Shown piece after piece: positions 43,523 through 52,152 of a stretch of DNA of 64,000 bases (its first letter is position 1; every line of letters begins with the position of its first letter). The DNA is from an uncultured Prevotellaceae bacterium (lineage in GTDB: Bacteria > Bacteroidota > Bacteroidia > Bacteroidales > Bacteroidaceae), in NCBI GenBank assembly GCA_900316985.1, contig ONFE01000002.1, forward strand, positions 1 through 64,000, given 5' to 3'. The notes below the pieces were generated by a model. That model was not told where the DNA came from and made no database searches. It saw only the letters and a list, made by a program, of their open reading frames with translations. The position numbers were made by a program, and so were the translations under genes.

Positions 43523-44371
43523 ATGGAACTGACCAAAATTATGCATACAAGAGAAGAGAAATTGGAGGCCTTCGGACGGCTGCTGGATGTGCTGGACAGA
43601 CTGCGGAAGGAATGTCCGTGGGACAGGAAGCAGACCAACGAGAGTCTGAGGCCGAACACGATAGAGGAGACCTTCGAACTGTGTGACGCGCTCCTGAAAA
43701 ACGACAAGAAGAATATCTGCAAGGAACTGGGCGACGTGATCATGCACGTGATGTTCTATGCCAAAATCGGCGAAGAAACCGAGGATTTTGACATTGCCGA
43801 CGTCTGCAACAAGGAGGCTGACAAGCTGATTTTCCGTCATCCGCACGTGTATGGCGAGGCTGAGAGCCTGAAGCATTCCCATCTGGCTCAGGCTGCTGAA
43901 GGAAAGGAACTTTCGCCGAAGCAGGTGCTGGAAAACTGGGAACAGATTAAGATGAGGGAGAAGGACGGCAACAAGAGTGTGCTGAGTGGTGTGCCTGATG
44001 CGCTGCCTTCCATCATCAAGGCCTACCGCATTCAGGAGAAGGCCCGCAATGTGGGATTCGACTGGGAGGACCGTCAGGATGTATGGGCCAAGGTGCGTGA
44101 GGAACTCGGGGAGCTGGAGGCTGAGCTGAAGAAGGAAGACAAGGAGAAAGCTACCGATGAATTGGGCGATTTTCTCTTCTCGGTGATCAATGCGTCGAGG
44201 CTCTACAAGCTGAATCCCGACAATGCGCTGGAATATACCAACCAGAAATTCATCCGCCGTTTTAACTATATCGAGGAACATTCCATTAAGACGGGTAAGC
44301 CGTTGACAGAAATGACTTTAGGAGAGATGGATAAACTATGGAATGAAGCGAAGGAACTGGAAAGACAATAA
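43523..44371 (+). CDS. mazG: Nucleoside triphosphate pyrophosphohydrolase MazG
   Basis: A 282-residue protein with two MazG domains. The first has KECPWDRKQTNESLRPNTIE and the metal motif EETFELCDALL...KELGDVIMHV. The second (about 150-245) repeats the pattern in LGELEAELKKED...DELGDFLFSV. MazG hydrolyses NTPs to NMP and PPi, as house-cleaning of aberrant nucleotides, and can lower ppGpp. The start at 43523 is set by the promoter; ATG 43541 is also possible. The lipocalin-like lipoprotein follows after 15 bp. Confidence 0.93.
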   Translation: MELTKIMHTREEKLEAFGRLLDVLDRLRKECPWDRKQTNESLRPNTIEETFELCDALLKNDKKNICKELGDVIMHVMFYAKIGEETEDFDIADVCNKEADKLIFRHPHVYGEAESLKHSHLAQAAEGKELSPKQVLENWEQIKMREKDGNKSVLSGVPDALPSIIKAYRIQEKARNVGFDWEDRQDVWAKVREELGELEAELKKEDKEKATDELGDFLFSVINASRLYKLNPDNALEYTNQKFIRRFNYIEEHSIKTGKPLTEMTLGEMDKLWNEAKELERQ

Positions 44372-44386
44372 AACAACCAACAAGAT

Positions 44387-44950
44387 ATGAAAAGACTGAT
44401 ATACATTTTCGCAGCCATGCTGATCCTGGGTGTCAGCGGTTGCAAGGAGCAGAAGAAGCCGACTCCGAAACTTTGGAACGACCTGGAGGATGACAGCGTT
44501 GAGATGGAGGACACCACCTTATATGGCGTCTGTGGAGACGGAACAGCCATGCACTCGCTGGAGCTGATCACCAACCAGGGAGACACGCTGACCATGGGAC
44601 TCGGCGAAGAGGATGATACGATTTCGTGCGTAAAAGGCGGACTGTCGGTGGGTGACCGTCTGGCTGTCATCGTCAGGAAAGGAACCGGTGATGAATGGGA
44701 CAGAGCCTCGCTGGTGGTCAACCTGACGACGCTGCTGGGCAAGTGGTCGGCCCTCGACAAGACCTTCGAACTGCAGGAAGGCGGCGTGGTGGTGAGCACC
44801 GTTGTGGAGCCCCATCCCCTTACCGAATGGAAGATCTTCAACGGCCATCTGGTGCTTTCTACCGACACCTTCGACATCTATGAACTGGGCGCCGATTCGC
44901 TCTATCTGGAGAACAAGAAGGGGATATTTGCTTATAAGAGGATGAAATAA
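44387..44950 (+). CDS. Lipocalin-like lipoprotein
   Basis: A 187-residue lipoprotein with signal peptide and lipobox (LGVSGC, Cys19). The mature part is beta-strand rich. The C-terminal half, LLGKWSALDKTFELQEGGVV, then WKIFNGHLVLSTDTFDIYEL and LYLENKKGIFAYKR, has the G-x-W start and strand pattern of small lipocalin-like domains in Bacteroidota. Ligand and role are unknown. It is co-directional with mazG and 15 bp after it. Confidence 0.78.
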   Translation: MKRLIYIFAAMLILGVSGCKEQKKPTPKLWNDLEDDSVEMEDTTLYGVCGDGTAMHSLELITNQGDTLTMGLGEEDDTISCVKGGLSVGDRLAVIVRKGTGDEWDRASLVVNLTTLLGKWSALDKTFELQEGGVVVSTVVEPHPLTEWKIFNGHLVLSTDTFDIYELGADSLYLENKKGIFAYKRMK

Positions 44951-44964
44951 AACCCCTTCCCCGA

Positions 44965-44982
44965 CCCTCCCCGAGGGGAGGG
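44965..44982. terminator. GC hairpin downstream of the lipocalin-like gene
   Basis: CCCTCCCC, GA, GGGGAGGG: a perfect 8-bp GC stem with a 2-nt turn, 14 bp after the stop. No T-run follows, so termination is uncertain. Confidence 0.35.
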
Positions 44983-44984
44983 AG

Positions 44985-45026
44985 TTGAATCCTGAATCTT
45001 GAAACTTGAATCTTGAATCCTAAATC
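44985..45026. repeat. Six tandem heptamers ending at the rnz start codon
   Basis: TTGAATC, CTGAATC, TTGAAAC, TTGAATC, TTGAATC, CTAAATC, followed at once by the ATG of rnz. They form the whole 5' leader next to the start. Confidence 0.85.
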
Positions 45027-45941
45027 ATGGAACCGTTTAAAGTTCACATACTGGGTTGCGGAAGTGCGCTTCCCACCTTGCACCACATGGCTTCCTCGCA
45101 GGTAGTGGAATTGCGTGACAAGCAGTTCATGGTGGATTGCGGGGAAGGTACCCAGGTCCAGATACGCCGTTCACGCATCAACTTCAACAAGATTCAGGCG
45201 GTCTTCATCTCGCATATCCACGGTGACCATTGCTTCGGACTGATCGGGATGATCAGCACCTTCGGACTTCAGGGACGCAAGTCTCCGCTCCAGGTGTATG
45301 CCCCGGCAGCCCTCGGTCCGATGCTCCAGTCGCAGATAGAACTCTTCTGCCAGCATCTCAGCTTTGAGGTGGTCTTCCACGCCATTGACACGGAAAAGAC
45401 CGATGTCATCTATGAGGACCGCTCACTCACGGTTTCCACCATTCCCCTGCAGCACAGACTGCCCACATGCGGTTTCCTCTTCCGTGAAAAGCCCACCTTG
45501 CCGCATATCCGCCGCGACATGATAGACTATCTGGAAATCCCCGTCTCGCAAATCAACAACATCAAGAACGGGGCAGGGTGGACCACTCCCGAGGGACGTA
45601 CCTACAGCCATGAGGAACTGACCACGCCCGCTGAGCCCACAAGGGCCTATGCCTATTGCTCCGACACCCGCTATGTGCCCACACTCCACGAACTGATTGC
45701 CGGCGTGGACCTGCTCTATCATGAGAGTACCTACTGCCGCGACAGTCAGCACAGGGCCGAGGCCTACTGGCACAGTACGGCAGCAGATGCCGCCACGGTA
45801 GCCCGTGAGGCAGGGGTGAAGAAACTGCTGCTGGGCCACTACAGTTCGCGCTATCCCGACGAGAATGCCTTTCTGGATGAAGCCCGCGAGATATTCCCGG
45901 AATCCTACCTTACCAACGAAAATGACATCTTCTACGTCTGA
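45027..45941 (+). CDS. rnz: Ribonuclease Z
   Basis: A 304-residue metallo-beta-lactamase-fold tRNA 3'-endonuclease (tRNase Z, short form). The zinc motif HIHGDH is at 63-68, the N-terminal loop is LGCGSALPT, and YCSDTRY and a late His (LLLGHYSSRYPD) supply the remaining ligands. Residues between about 150 and 190 form the flexible exosite arm. It trims tRNA 3' trailers so that CCA can be added, which is needed here because tRNA-Arg has no encoded CCA. Confidence 0.94.
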   Translation: MEPFKVHILGCGSALPTLHHMASSQVVELRDKQFMVDCGEGTQVQIRRSRINFNKIQAVFISHIHGDHCFGLIGMISTFGLQGRKSPLQVYAPAALGPMLQSQIELFCQHLSFEVVFHAIDTEKTDVIYEDRSLTVSTIPLQHRLPTCGFLFREKPTLPHIRRDMIDYLEIPVSQINNIKNGAGWTTPEGRTYSHEELTTPAEPTRAYAYCSDTRYVPTLHELIAGVDLLYHESTYCRDSQHRAEAYWHSTAADAATVAREAGVKKLLLGHYSSRYPDENAFLDEAREIFPESYLTNENDIFYV

Positions 45942-45976
45942 ATTTCCATACGAGGGGCAAAAAAACGGGTGAAATA

Positions 45977-46008
45977 TTTGGAAGTTTCAAGTTAAATACC
46001 TAAATTTG
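45977..46008 (+). promoter_or_regulatory. Promoter of the mini secretion-tail / L,D-transpeptidase / sigma operon
   Basis: TTTG (45977-45980), 20 bp, TAAATTTG (46001-46008), with the ATG at 46027. Confidence 0.75.
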
Positions 46009-46026
46009 CACCAAATATATACGCGT

Positions 46027-46332
46027 ATGAAGAAATATTTACTAAAAATATCACTCTCCCTGGCTTTGTTGGCCGGGTTGCCTGCGATGAGCATGGCAGC
46101 CATTGAAATCATCGATCAGGACGCTCAGACCACGGTGATTTCACAGACCACCAACAACACCCTCCATATTGTGAATGCCAACGGGGATGTGGTCTATATC
46201 TACAACGTGGCAGGCAAGTGCATCAAGACTTTCAAGGTGGAAGGCCCTGACCGCCAATATGAACTCAACCTTCCGAAAGGAATCTACATCGTAAAAGTAG
46301 GTAACACTGCTCGACGCATCACCGTGAAATAA
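46027..46332 (+). CDS. Mini protein: signal peptide plus secretion-tail-like domain
   Basis: A 101-residue exported protein with a signal peptide (LSLALLAGLPAMSMA) and one beta domain. That domain reads like the C-terminal sorting domain of type IX cargo: VVYIYNVAGKCIKTFKV, then LNLPKGIYIVKVGNTARRIT. There is no passenger domain between the two. It is the first gene behind a strong promoter, and its stop codon shares a base with the ATG of the L,D-transpeptidase gene. Function unknown. Confidence 0.78.
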   Translation: MKKYLLKISLSLALLAGLPAMSMAAIEIIDQDAQTTVISQTTNNTLHIVNANGDVVYIYNVAGKCIKTFKVEGPDRQYELNLPKGIYIVKVGNTARRITVK

Positions 46333-47861
46333 TGCGCAGAATTTCCTGGGTAGTATTCTTTTCAGCAGCCATGCTTCTGATGGCTTGTCAGGAAAAGGAC
46401 ACCTATTCAAATAAAGATTTGACATTGGAAGCGTTTTCAGCAATGGAAACGCCTTCTTTTGCTATCAACTCGCATACCATCCGCAAGCATATTTCCCATA
46501 TCCAGAAGGCCGATACCGGCAGGCTGGCCGTGGACAAAGAGGTGCACAACTACTACCGTCAGGAGCGCCCTTTCCTATGGATTGACCGTCATGGTATCGA
46601 CCAGCGGGCCGACTCGTTGCTCTATTGGATTGAAAGAGTGGGAGAGACGGGTGTAGACCCGGCCATCTACCGACTGGAGAAGATCAAGGAAGACCTTGCC
46701 AGGCTCCGCATGCTCGACCTGACGGAAGAGCAGGACATCAACCGCGTGATGGCCAGGCTGGAATACAATCTTACAAGGGCCTACCTGCGCTATGCCTCCT
46801 GCCAGCATTTCGGCTATGTGAATCCTGCCTACACGCTCAACCACTGTGCCGTGAAGGACTCCGATTCCACCCACGTCACCTATTACCATGTCTTTGACGT
46901 GAAGATGAGCCATCCCAACGAGGCTTTCTTCACAAAGGCCTACCATAAGATCATCCACGACAGCGTGGACCTTTTCCTCAGGGAAATCCAGCCCACGGGC
47001 AAGATGTACCGGAAACTGGTGGACTACCTGAACACCAAGCAGCCCACGGGAGATGAACGCCGCAAGGTGATCTGCAGCATTGAGAGATGCCGCTGGCAGA
47101 CGGATGATTCACCCGAGAAGCATGACAAATACGTTTTCGTGAACATCCCTTCCTTCCGCCTCTATGCCTATGGCGAGGACTCGGTACTGACCATGAAGGT
47201 GGGCTGTGGCAAACTCAAGACGCGCACACCACTCATCCATTCCACCATCAAGCGGATGGACCTCAATCCGAAGTGGTTCGTTCCCAAGAGCATTGCCAAG
47301 GGGATTGCCCACAGTTACGGCTACATGCGCCGCAACAACATGTATATCTACGACAGGAAGGCCGGCAAGCTGTCGCCTGAACACGGCTCCTATTCGCGTA
47401 TCATGGAGGGCAAGCAGTATATCGTACAGGAGGGCGGACCGGGCAATTCACTGGGCCGCATCATCTTCCGGTTCGACAACAACCATAGCGTCTACCTGCA
47501 CTACACGAACACGCCCTGGTTCTTCCAGCAGAGCGTCAGGACTGTCAGCCACGGATGCGTGAGAGTGGAAAAGCCGTTGGAACTGGCTGTTTTCCTGCTG
47601 AAGAAGAAGGATCAGGACCTGATAGACAGAATCAAATATTCGATGGAGGCTGACCTCAATCCCAACGACAACGAGCCTGATGAGAAACCTGTGGTTGACC
47701 GCAAGAAACTCATAGGAAGTGTCAACGTGGAACCGGAAATCCCCGTTTTCATCGGTTATTTCACCTGCTATCCTTCGCCTGACGGAGAACTGCAATATTA
47801 TAAAGATGTGTATGGCTATGACGCCGCCATCTGGAAAGAAATGAAAAAATACCTGCTTTGA
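46332..47861 (+). CDS. L,D-transpeptidase (YcbB/LdtD-like) lipoprotein
   Basis: A 509-residue exported enzyme. The signal ends in a lipobox (MLLMAC), so it is probably a lipoprotein. An N-terminal region (about 50-240) corresponds to the scaffold part of YcbB. The YkuD catalytic domain (about 255-430) carries the active-site motif SHGCVRVEKP with Cys409 and an upstream His in NHSVYLHYTN. Such enzymes form 3-3 peptidoglycan cross-links or attach proteins to the wall. It shares one base with the upstream gene, and its stop overlaps the TTG start of the sigma factor. Confidence 0.9.
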   Translation: MRRISWVVFFSAAMLLMACQEKDTYSNKDLTLEAFSAMETPSFAINSHTIRKHISHIQKADTGRLAVDKEVHNYYRQERPFLWIDRHGIDQRADSLLYWIERVGETGVDPAIYRLEKIKEDLARLRMLDLTEEQDINRVMARLEYNLTRAYLRYASCQHFGYVNPAYTLNHCAVKDSDSTHVTYYHVFDVKMSHPNEAFFTKAYHKIIHDSVDLFLREIQPTGKMYRKLVDYLNTKQPTGDERRKVICSIERCRWQTDDSPEKHDKYVFVNIPSFRLYAYGEDSVLTMKVGCGKLKTRTPLIHSTIKRMDLNPKWFVPKSIAKGIAHSYGYMRRNNMYIYDRKAGKLSPEHGSYSRIMEGKQYIVQEGGPGNSLGRIIFRFDNNHSVYLHYTNTPWFFQQSVRTVSHGCVRVEKPLELAVFLLKKKDQDLIDRIKYSMEADLNPNDNEPDEKPVVDRKKLIGSVNVEPEIPVFIGYFTCYPSPDGELQYYKDVYGYDAAIWKEMKKYLL

Positions 47862-48397
47862 CTGAGAACGATATATTGAAACTGCTGTCCAAGCCCGAGA
47901 CCCAGCGGAAGGGCTTTGAGATGATCGTGCGCCAGTATAGCGAAATGCTCTACTGGAAGATACGCAATATCGTCCTGGATCACGAGGATGCCAATGACGT
48001 CCTGCAGAATACGTTCATCAAAGCCTGGCAGGGATTGGGTGAATTCCAGTCGAAGTCGAAACTCTCCACCTGGCTCTACCGTATCGCCGTGAATGAATCG
48101 CTCGATCACCTGAGAAAGAAGAAAAATAAAGTGAGTGCCGATGAAGACATCTCGGTGGCCAACCGGCTGCTGGCCGATGAATTCTTCGATGGAGATGAAG
48201 CACAGGCCCTGTTGCAGGAAGCCATCGCGCAACTGCCTGATGTTCAGCGAACTGTGTTCACTTTGCGCTATTATGACAACATGAAATATTCAGAGATGAG
48301 CATCGTGATGAAAACCTCGGAAGGTGCCCTGAAAGCCTCTTATCACATCGCTGTGAAAAAAATTCATGACTATCTTTTAAACTTTTCCAAATCCTAA
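47858..48397 (+). CDS. ECF-type RNA polymerase sigma factor
   Basis: A 179-residue sigma-70 family factor with region 2 (MLYWKIRNIVLDHEDANDVL, AWQGLGEFQSKSKLSTWLYR) and region 4 (LPDVQRTVFTLRYYDNMKYS and the recognition helix SEGALKASYHIAVKKI). The start is a TTG at 47858 that overlaps the L,D-transpeptidase stop; no ATG is available near the conserved N-terminus. The next gene is a likely anti-sigma factor. Its place behind a cell-wall enzyme suggests an envelope-stress regulon; that is inference. Confidence 0.9.
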   Translation: MTENDILKLLSKPETQRKGFEMIVRQYSEMLYWKIRNIVLDHEDANDVLQNTFIKAWQGLGEFQSKSKLSTWLYRIAVNESLDHLRKKKNKVSADEDISVANRLLADEFFDGDEAQALLQEAIAQLPDVQRTVFTLRYYDNMKYSEMSIVMKTSEGALKASYHIAVKKIHDYLLNFSKS

Positions 48398-48422
48398 TCG
48401 TCTAACAATCAAAGAAATCATT

Positions 48423-48779
48423 ATGAAAGAAGAGAATTATCTTAAACAAGCCTACGGCACGGAAACACCTTTCAAGGTGCCTGAGGGATATTTCGATGAC
48501 TTTGCTACCCGCATGATGGAGATGCTGCCCGAGCAGGAAGCCAAGGTTGTCGAGATGAAGCCTTCAGTATGGCTGCGCTGGCGTCCCTATGTGGCTGCTG
48601 CCAGTATCTGTGCGGTAATCTGTGGCTCGGCCCTGTTCTACTTCGGACAACAAAATACCGAGCAGACGACGGCCTATTCGGGCATGAATACTCCTGCCAC
48701 CGAGATTTCTATGGAGCAGGCTGCTGACTATGTGATGATTGACAATGACGACATTTACAATTATTTAGCAGATTATTGA
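48423..48779 (+). CDS. Putative anti-sigma factor (single membrane helix)
   Basis: A 118-residue protein with a cytoplasmic N-terminus (about 1-55, including PFKVPEGYFDDFATRMMEML), one membrane helix (about 57-76) and a short acidic periplasmic end. Size, topology and position 25 bp after the ECF sigma gene fit an anti-sigma factor. There is no zinc HxxxCxxC motif, so it is not a ZAS-type protein. The VPEGYFDDF segment is frequent in Bacteroidota proteins next to ECF factors. Confidence 0.75.
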   Translation: MKEENYLKQAYGTETPFKVPEGYFDDFATRMMEMLPEQEAKVVEMKPSVWLRWRPYVAAASICAVICGSALFYFGQQNTEQTTAYSGMNTPATEISMEQAADYVMIDNDDIYNYLADY

Positions 48780-49234
48780 TGAAAAAAGTACTTCTATTAT
48801 TCATATTGCTCATGAGCCTGACTCAGGCATCGGCCCAGTTCGGTAACATGCCGAAATTCGACCCGCAGCAGTTTCAGGCCAATATGGAGCAGTTCATCAC
48901 GACCGAGGCTGCTCTCTCACCCAAACAGGCAGAGGCTTTCTTTCCTGTCTATCGTGAGATGCAGAAGAAGCAGCGCCTGCTCTATGACCAGCAGCGCCGT
49001 CTCCGTCACATCAAGCCGACGGATGAAGCCGGTTGCCGTGAAGCCATTCAGAAGAGTGATGACTGTGAACTCCAACTGAAGGAAGTACAGTTGCAATATC
49101 ACAAGAAGTTCATGAAGATTCTTCCCGCCTCAAAGGTCTATGATGTCCTGCGTGCTGAGGAGAAGTTCCATCGCCAGATATTCGGCATGAACAGATTCGG
49201 AAGAGGAGGAAGAGGCAGAATGGGAAGGCAATAA
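48779..49234 (+). CDS. Spy/CpxP-like periplasmic protein
   Basis: A 151-residue exported protein with a signal peptide ending SLTQASAQ and a helical, Gln/Lys-rich mature part (FITTEAALSPKQAEAFFPVY, EMQKKQRLLYDQQRRLRHIK). The spacing of helices and the LTPEQ-like segment ALSPKQAEAF resemble Spy/CpxP chaperones and periplasmic metal sensors. The C-terminus is Gly/Arg-rich (GRGGRGRMG). It overlaps the anti-sigma gene by one base. A role as periplasmic stress sensor for the sigma factor is inferred. Confidence 0.78.
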   Translation: MKKVLLLFILLMSLTQASAQFGNMPKFDPQQFQANMEQFITTEAALSPKQAEAFFPVYREMQKKQRLLYDQQRRLRHIKPTDEAGCREAIQKSDDCELQLKEVQLQYHKKFMKILPASKVYDVLRAEEKFHRQIFGMNRFGRGGRGRMGRQ

Positions 49235-49270
49235 AGAATCTTCACATATCCGATAGGTAAACACATAAAA

Positions 49271-49299
49271 AAAGCCGTTTTCATCGAGAAAGCGGCTTT
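49271..49299. terminator. Bidirectional terminator between the sigma operon and htpG
   Basis: AAAGCCG (49271-49277) pairs with CGGCTTT (49293-49299), with further pairing inside. On the minus strand, for htpG, seven T follow directly; on the plus strand the tail is TATTGTTT. Confidence 0.75.
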
Positions 49300-49322
49300 A
49301 TTGTTTGCGTATAGGAAAGTTT

Positions 49323-51377
49323 TTATCCTATCAGTTCCACACTCCGTTTCAGGAATTTGTCGAGGGCTTCTCCGCGAAGCATTCCGTTCTGCAGGAGGGC
49401 CAAGTCTATCAGCTGATGAACGACCTTGTTGTCCTTGGCGGCATCGGCGATAATCTGCTTCTTCTTGTCCTGCTGCTCGTCGATGGCCTTCTGCGTGTTG
49501 CTCAGGTCGTCCTTCTCTTCCTGTGTCACCTCTTCAGGCTTCTTCTTGTTCTGCTCCTGACGGAGGATGGTCAGACGGGCTTCCTGTCCCTTGATTTCAG
49601 CAAGAACCGGCTTCAGGGCTTCCTCGGTTTTGGCGGTTTCATCGGCAATAACCTTCTTGATAAGCGGATGGTCGGCATTGAGCACCAGGTTGTAGGCATC
49701 GGGCATCTGTGAATAGAATCCCATTCCCTGCTGGTAGCGGCTCATGTCCTTCATACGGCGCATATATTCACTCTGCGTGATTACCACGGGCTGGGCCTGC
49801 TCACCAAGGCTTTCCACTTCCACGTAGAACTCAGCCTTCTCCAGTTTGGGCATTTGTGAACGGAAGGTCTCTGACAAATTGTCACTCGCTTCTTTCTCAA
49901 GTGTGTTCTTCGGGGCATCCTCCTTCACGATGAGACGGTCGATAATGTCACCGTCAACGCGGGTGAAGCGGCTCTTCTCAAACTTCTGTTCCAGCATTCC
50001 CACCATCGGCGTGTCAAGTTGTCCGTCCATCATCAACACGGAATAGCCTTTGGCCTTTGCACTCTCAATGAAGGAGTATTCAGCCTCCTTGTCGTTGGCA
50101 TACAGATAGATCAGATTGCCGTCCTTGTCGGTCTGGTTGTCCTTGATGAGCGTCTTGTATTCCTCATAGGTAAAGAACTTACCGTCCACATCCTTCAGCA
50201 ACGCGAAGTCCTTGGCACGGTCGTAGAAGTCCTCCTGTGAGAGCATACCGTAGTGGATGAAGAGTTTCAGGTCGTCCCACTTCTCCTCGAAGTCCTTGCG
50301 GTTTTCCTTAAAGAGTGAACTCAGACGGTCGGCCACCTTCTTGGTAATATAGGTGGAGATCTTCTTCACATCACGGTCGCTCTGCAGATAGCTGCGGCTC
50401 ACGTTCAGTGGGATGTCGGGTGAGTCAATCACACCGTGAAGCAACGTCAGGAACTCCGGCACAATACCTTCCACCTGATCCGTTACGAACACCTGATTGC
50501 AATAGAGCTGGATCTTATTGCGCTGGATGTCAATGTTTTGCTTGATACGCGGGAAATAGAGGATACCTGTCAGGTTGAACGGATAGTCCACATTCAGGTG
50601 AATCCAGAACAACGGTTCGTCCTGCATGGGGTAGAGCGTGCGGTAGAACGACTTATAGTCCTCATCCTTCAAGGTGGAAGGCGTCTTCGTCCAGAGAGGC
50701 TCCACGTTATTGATGATGTTGTCCTCGTCGGTATCCACCTGCTTGCCGTCCTTCCATTCGGTCTTCTTACCGAAGGCAATGGAAACGGGCAGGAACTTAC
50801 AATACTTGTTGAGCAACCGCTCAATGGTAGCCTTCTCCAGGAATTCCTTGCAGTCATCGTCGATATAAAGGATGATATCCGAGCCGCGGTCGGCCTTTTC
50901 CACCTCTTCAATCGTGAATTCAGGGCTGCCGTCGCAACTCCATTTCACGGCCTTCTCACCTTCACGATAACTCTTGGTCACGATTTCCACCTTCTTCGAC
51001 ACCATGAACGAAGAGTAGAAACCCAGTCCGAAGTGGCCGATGATGGCATTGGCCGTATCCTTATACTTGTCGAGGAAGTCTGTCACGCCCGAGAAGGCAA
51101 TCTGGTTGATGTACTTGTCTATTTCCTCGGCTGTCATTCCGATTCCACGGTCGCTGATGGTCAATGTACCTTTGTCAGCATCAAGAGAGACATGCACGGT
51201 CAAGTCACCCAAATCCCCGTTGAAATCGCCTTTTTCTTTCAGCGTCTTCAACTTCTGGGTAGCGTCAACGGCATTGCTCACCATCTCGCGGAGGAAAATC
51301 TCATGATCAGAATAGAGAAACTTTTTGATGACGGGGAAGATGTTCTCTGTCGTAACCCCGATATTACCTTTTTGCAT
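49323..51377 (-). CDS. htpG: Chaperone HtpG (Hsp90)
   Basis: A 684-residue bacterial Hsp90. The N-terminal ATPase domain begins MQKGNIGVTTENIFPVIKKF and has FLREMVSNAVDATQKLK, LTISDRGIGMTAEEID and IGHFGLGFYSSFMVS. The middle domain has RGSDIILYIDD and DSPDIPLNVSRSYLQ. The C-terminal dimerisation domain ends about residue 684. I chose the ATG at 51377, which gives the family N-terminus; an open frame runs about 100 bases further without conserved sequence. It is a single-gene unit with a terminator at 49271-49299. Confidence 0.95.
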   Translation of the reverse strand: MQKGNIGVTTENIFPVIKKFLYSDHEIFLREMVSNAVDATQKLKTLKEKGDFNGDLGDLTVHVSLDADKGTLTISDRGIGMTAEEIDKYINQIAFSGVTDFLDKYKDTANAIIGHFGLGFYSSFMVSKKVEIVTKSYREGEKAVKWSCDGSPEFTIEEVEKADRGSDIILYIDDDCKEFLEKATIERLLNKYCKFLPVSIAFGKKTEWKDGKQVDTDEDNIINNVEPLWTKTPSTLKDEDYKSFYRTLYPMQDEPLFWIHLNVDYPFNLTGILYFPRIKQNIDIQRNKIQLYCNQVFVTDQVEGIVPEFLTLLHGVIDSPDIPLNVSRSYLQSDRDVKKISTYITKKVADRLSSLFKENRKDFEEKWDDLKLFIHYGMLSQEDFYDRAKDFALLKDVDGKFFTYEEYKTLIKDNQTDKDGNLIYLYANDKEAEYSFIESAKAKGYSVLMMDGQLDTPMVGMLEQKFEKSRFTRVDGDIIDRLIVKEDAPKNTLEKEASDNLSETFRSQMPKLEKAEFYVEVESLGEQAQPVVITQSEYMRRMKDMSRYQQGMGFYSQMPDAYNLVLNADHPLIKKVIADETAKTEEALKPVLAEIKGQEARLTILRQEQNKKKPEEVTQEEKDDLSNTQKAIDEQQDKKKQIIADAAKDNKVVHQLIDLALLQNGMLRGEALDKFLKRSVELIG

Positions 51378-51534
51378 AATTTGAATGTAATTAAGTTTCT
51401 GCCTTTCACTCTTGCAAAATCCGTGCCAAAGCAAGAAATGACATGAAACCGGGCTCATAGAGTTTACGTCAAGTCTCAAATAATGTCAAAAAGGTATTAA
51501 TTTATTTCAAAGCCAAATATTTCTTTCTTTTTTA

Positions 51535-51566
51535 TTTGAAACAAACCGAATTTTTCATTATCTTTG
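51535..51566 (+). promoter_or_regulatory. Promoter of the orphan ECF sigma gene
   Basis: TTTG (51535-51538), 20 bp, TATCTTTG (51559-51566), 30 bp before the ATG. It matches the primary-sigma promoter form, so this sigma gene need not depend on itself. Confidence 0.75.
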
Positions 51567-51596
51567 CGAAGAAAATCAGGAATGTTTTAAGCAGAC

Positions 51597-52112
51597 ATGG
51601 AAACGCAATCGAAAAAGTACAGTATAATTGCTAACTATTACTCGCAACATTATGATGAGGTCTTAGGCTTCGTGTCTAAGCGGATGATGTATGCCGAGGG
51701 TGCTGAGGACATCGTTCAGAATGTCTTTGTCAGACTTTTGCGTACCGATAAGATGATTACTCCGATTACACTTCCGTGCCTGGTCTATACCACTGCCCGC
51801 AACCTGCTCATCGACTACTGGCGTCATCATCAGTCGGTGGAGGAATATGAGCATTTCATCGTGCAGCAGGGGGTGAGTGATGATCTCGATGTGGCTTCTG
51901 TCTATAGTGCAGTAGAAATCACTGAGATTCTGGAGCGTGGCATTGCCCGCCTGACTGACCGTCAGCGAACCATTTACCGTATGAATATATATGAAGGGAA
52001 GAAGGTTTCGGAAATTTCCGAGACGCTTCATCTCACCTATAAGAGCGTGGAAAGCCGTCTGGGAATCGCTCGAAAAGAAATCCGCCAGTATATGAAACGT
52101 ATGCTGGCCTAA
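51597..52112 (+). CDS. ECF-type sigma factor without adjacent anti-sigma factor
   Basis: A 171-residue sigma-70 family factor. Region 2 is HYDEVLGFVSKRMMYAEGAE, then VYTTARNLLIDYWRHHQ. Region 4 is LTDRQRTIYRMNIYEGKKVS with the helix YKSVESRLGIARKEI. The size and YWR..Q segment are like sigma factors that in this phylum work with FecR-type anti-sigma and SusC/D systems, but none of those genes is beside it. A strong terminator follows 40 bp downstream, so it is monocistronic. Confidence 0.9.
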   Translation: METQSKKYSIIANYYSQHYDEVLGFVSKRMMYAEGAEDIVQNVFVRLLRTDKMITPITLPCLVYTTARNLLIDYWRHHQSVEEYEHFIVQQGVSDDLDVASVYSAVEITEILERGIARLTDRQRTIYRMNIYEGKKVSEISETLHLTYKSVESRLGIARKEIRQYMKRMLA

Positions 52113-52152
52113 AGTCACCTTTTATTCGATAGGTAGGTTTTTTTAGGTAACA

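Noticed and set aside
43370-44281. 303-codon minus-strand open frame
   Set aside because: It is antisense to mazG over nearly its whole length, has a Leu/His/Gln-rich composition typical of the complement of coding DNA, and no recognisable motif.
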